Shown here one piece after another: positions 38,342-38,496 of a stretch of DNA of 38,496 nt (position 1 is its first letter; each line of letters opens with the position of its first letter). Origin of the DNA: a virus; the IMG/VR virus record IMGVR_UViG_3300048591_000357, positions 1 through 38,496 of that record; one strand, 5' to 3'. The position numbers were made by a program, and so were the translations under genes. Under the pieces are notes generated by a model. That model did no database searches. It had not been told where the DNA came from and saw only the letters and a program-made list of their open reading frames with translations.

Positions 38342-38496
38342 ATGTCAGACTTAATAGCAAGGCTAAAGGATCGTAAGTTTTTCACGCCTATAATCGAAAC
38401 GGAAACGACTATAGCGGACGAAAAGTTTACATTTAAAATAGCTAGATTCTCACACGCAGAGAATGAATGTGCATTATCTAAGGCGGCGGCGATGGT
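38342..38496 (+). CDS. Tail assembly chaperone (G-like), 5' part, continues at base 1
   Basis: This is the first part of a 146-residue protein that continues across the circular junction to base 401. The start ATG at 38342 follows an AAAGGGGAAATATT ribosome site. The gene lies directly after the major tail protein and before the tape measure gene, which is the position of the lambda G/GT pair and of gp13/gp14-type chaperones in many siphophages. These proteins hold the tape measure protein during tail assembly and are absent from the virion. No motif is diagnostic by itself; the call rests on position, size and the frameshift signal in the second part. Confidence 0.8.
   Translation, partial: MSDLIARLKDRKFFTPIIETETTIADEKFTFKIARFSHAENECALSKAAAM
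38382..38496. repeat. Direct terminal repeat, copy 2 (circular closure)
   Basis: Second copy of the 115-base end overlap, identical to bases 1-115. Joining position 38381 to position 1 keeps the tail assembly chaperone gene in frame. Confidence 0.9.

Overview
The window is one complete, circularly closed genome of a tailed phage with a long non-contractile tail (siphovirus type), probably assembled from a metagenome. Bases 1-115 are repeated exactly at 38382-38496, so the unit length is 38,381 bp and one gene (the tail assembly chaperone) runs across the junction. Tape measure, tail tube and tail assembly chaperone genes are present and no sheath gene is seen. I see no integrase, DNA polymerase, RNA polymerase, tRNA or CRISPR array. 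Codon use is standard, with TAA, TGA and TAG all used. The DNA is AT-rich, and many genes have a GGGGAAA-type ribosome binding site followed by a short A/T spacer. Several lipoprotein signals and a lipoprotein lytic transglycosylase suggest a Gram-negative host. I cannot name the host.

Layout, in functional order around the circle. (1) 22167-28962, plus strand: an M15-type peptidase (probable endolysin), a probable small terminase, an XRE-type DNA-binding protein, an FN3-like secreted protein, then about 20 very small genes packed with ATGA/GTGA overlaps. These include membrane peptides, zinc-binding peptides, DUF551-like and DUF6948-like proteins, a Gly-rich hexamer-repeat protein and two lipoproteins. 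(2) 28959-36720: packaging and head genes: large terminase, DUF4055-like portal, a membrane/coiled-coil protein, a MuF-like minor head protein, a neck protein, scaffold, major capsid and connector. (3) 36717-38496 and 1-16975: tail genes: terminator, major tail protein, a chaperone with a probable programmed -1 frameshift, tape measure, distal tail proteins, hub, fibres and accessory adhesin-like proteins. A lipoprotein and a holin-like protein sit inside this block. (4) 16972-21571: DNA metabolism on mixed strands: a VRR-NUC nuclease (+), a RecE-like nuclease with a RecT-like annealing protein and two small genes (-), a VirE/VapE-like ATPase (+), and a ribbon-helix-helix protein with a lytic transglycosylase (-). 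(5) 21572-22166: a gene-free AT-rich region with several GTGAC half-sites, two 17-bp operator-like dyads and two G6 tracts. It is the best candidate for a control region or replication origin.

The genes suggest a phage that replicates or restarts forks with a VirE-like ATPase and RecET-like recombination, trims or resolves DNA with a VRR-NUC enzyme, and lyses its host with scattered lysis functions: SLT at 21.1-21.6 kb, M15 at 22.3 kb and a holin candidate at 11.0 kb.

The items I find most worth a second look are: a 35-codon, extremely basic mini-gene with a perfect Shine-Dalgarno, bracketed by a perfect 14-bp inverted repeat (15667-15843); a protein-like reading frame with no normal start codon after the FN3 gene (23686-23832); the repeated GTGAC-type operators; and the mostly undescribed small-gene block between the two terminase genes.
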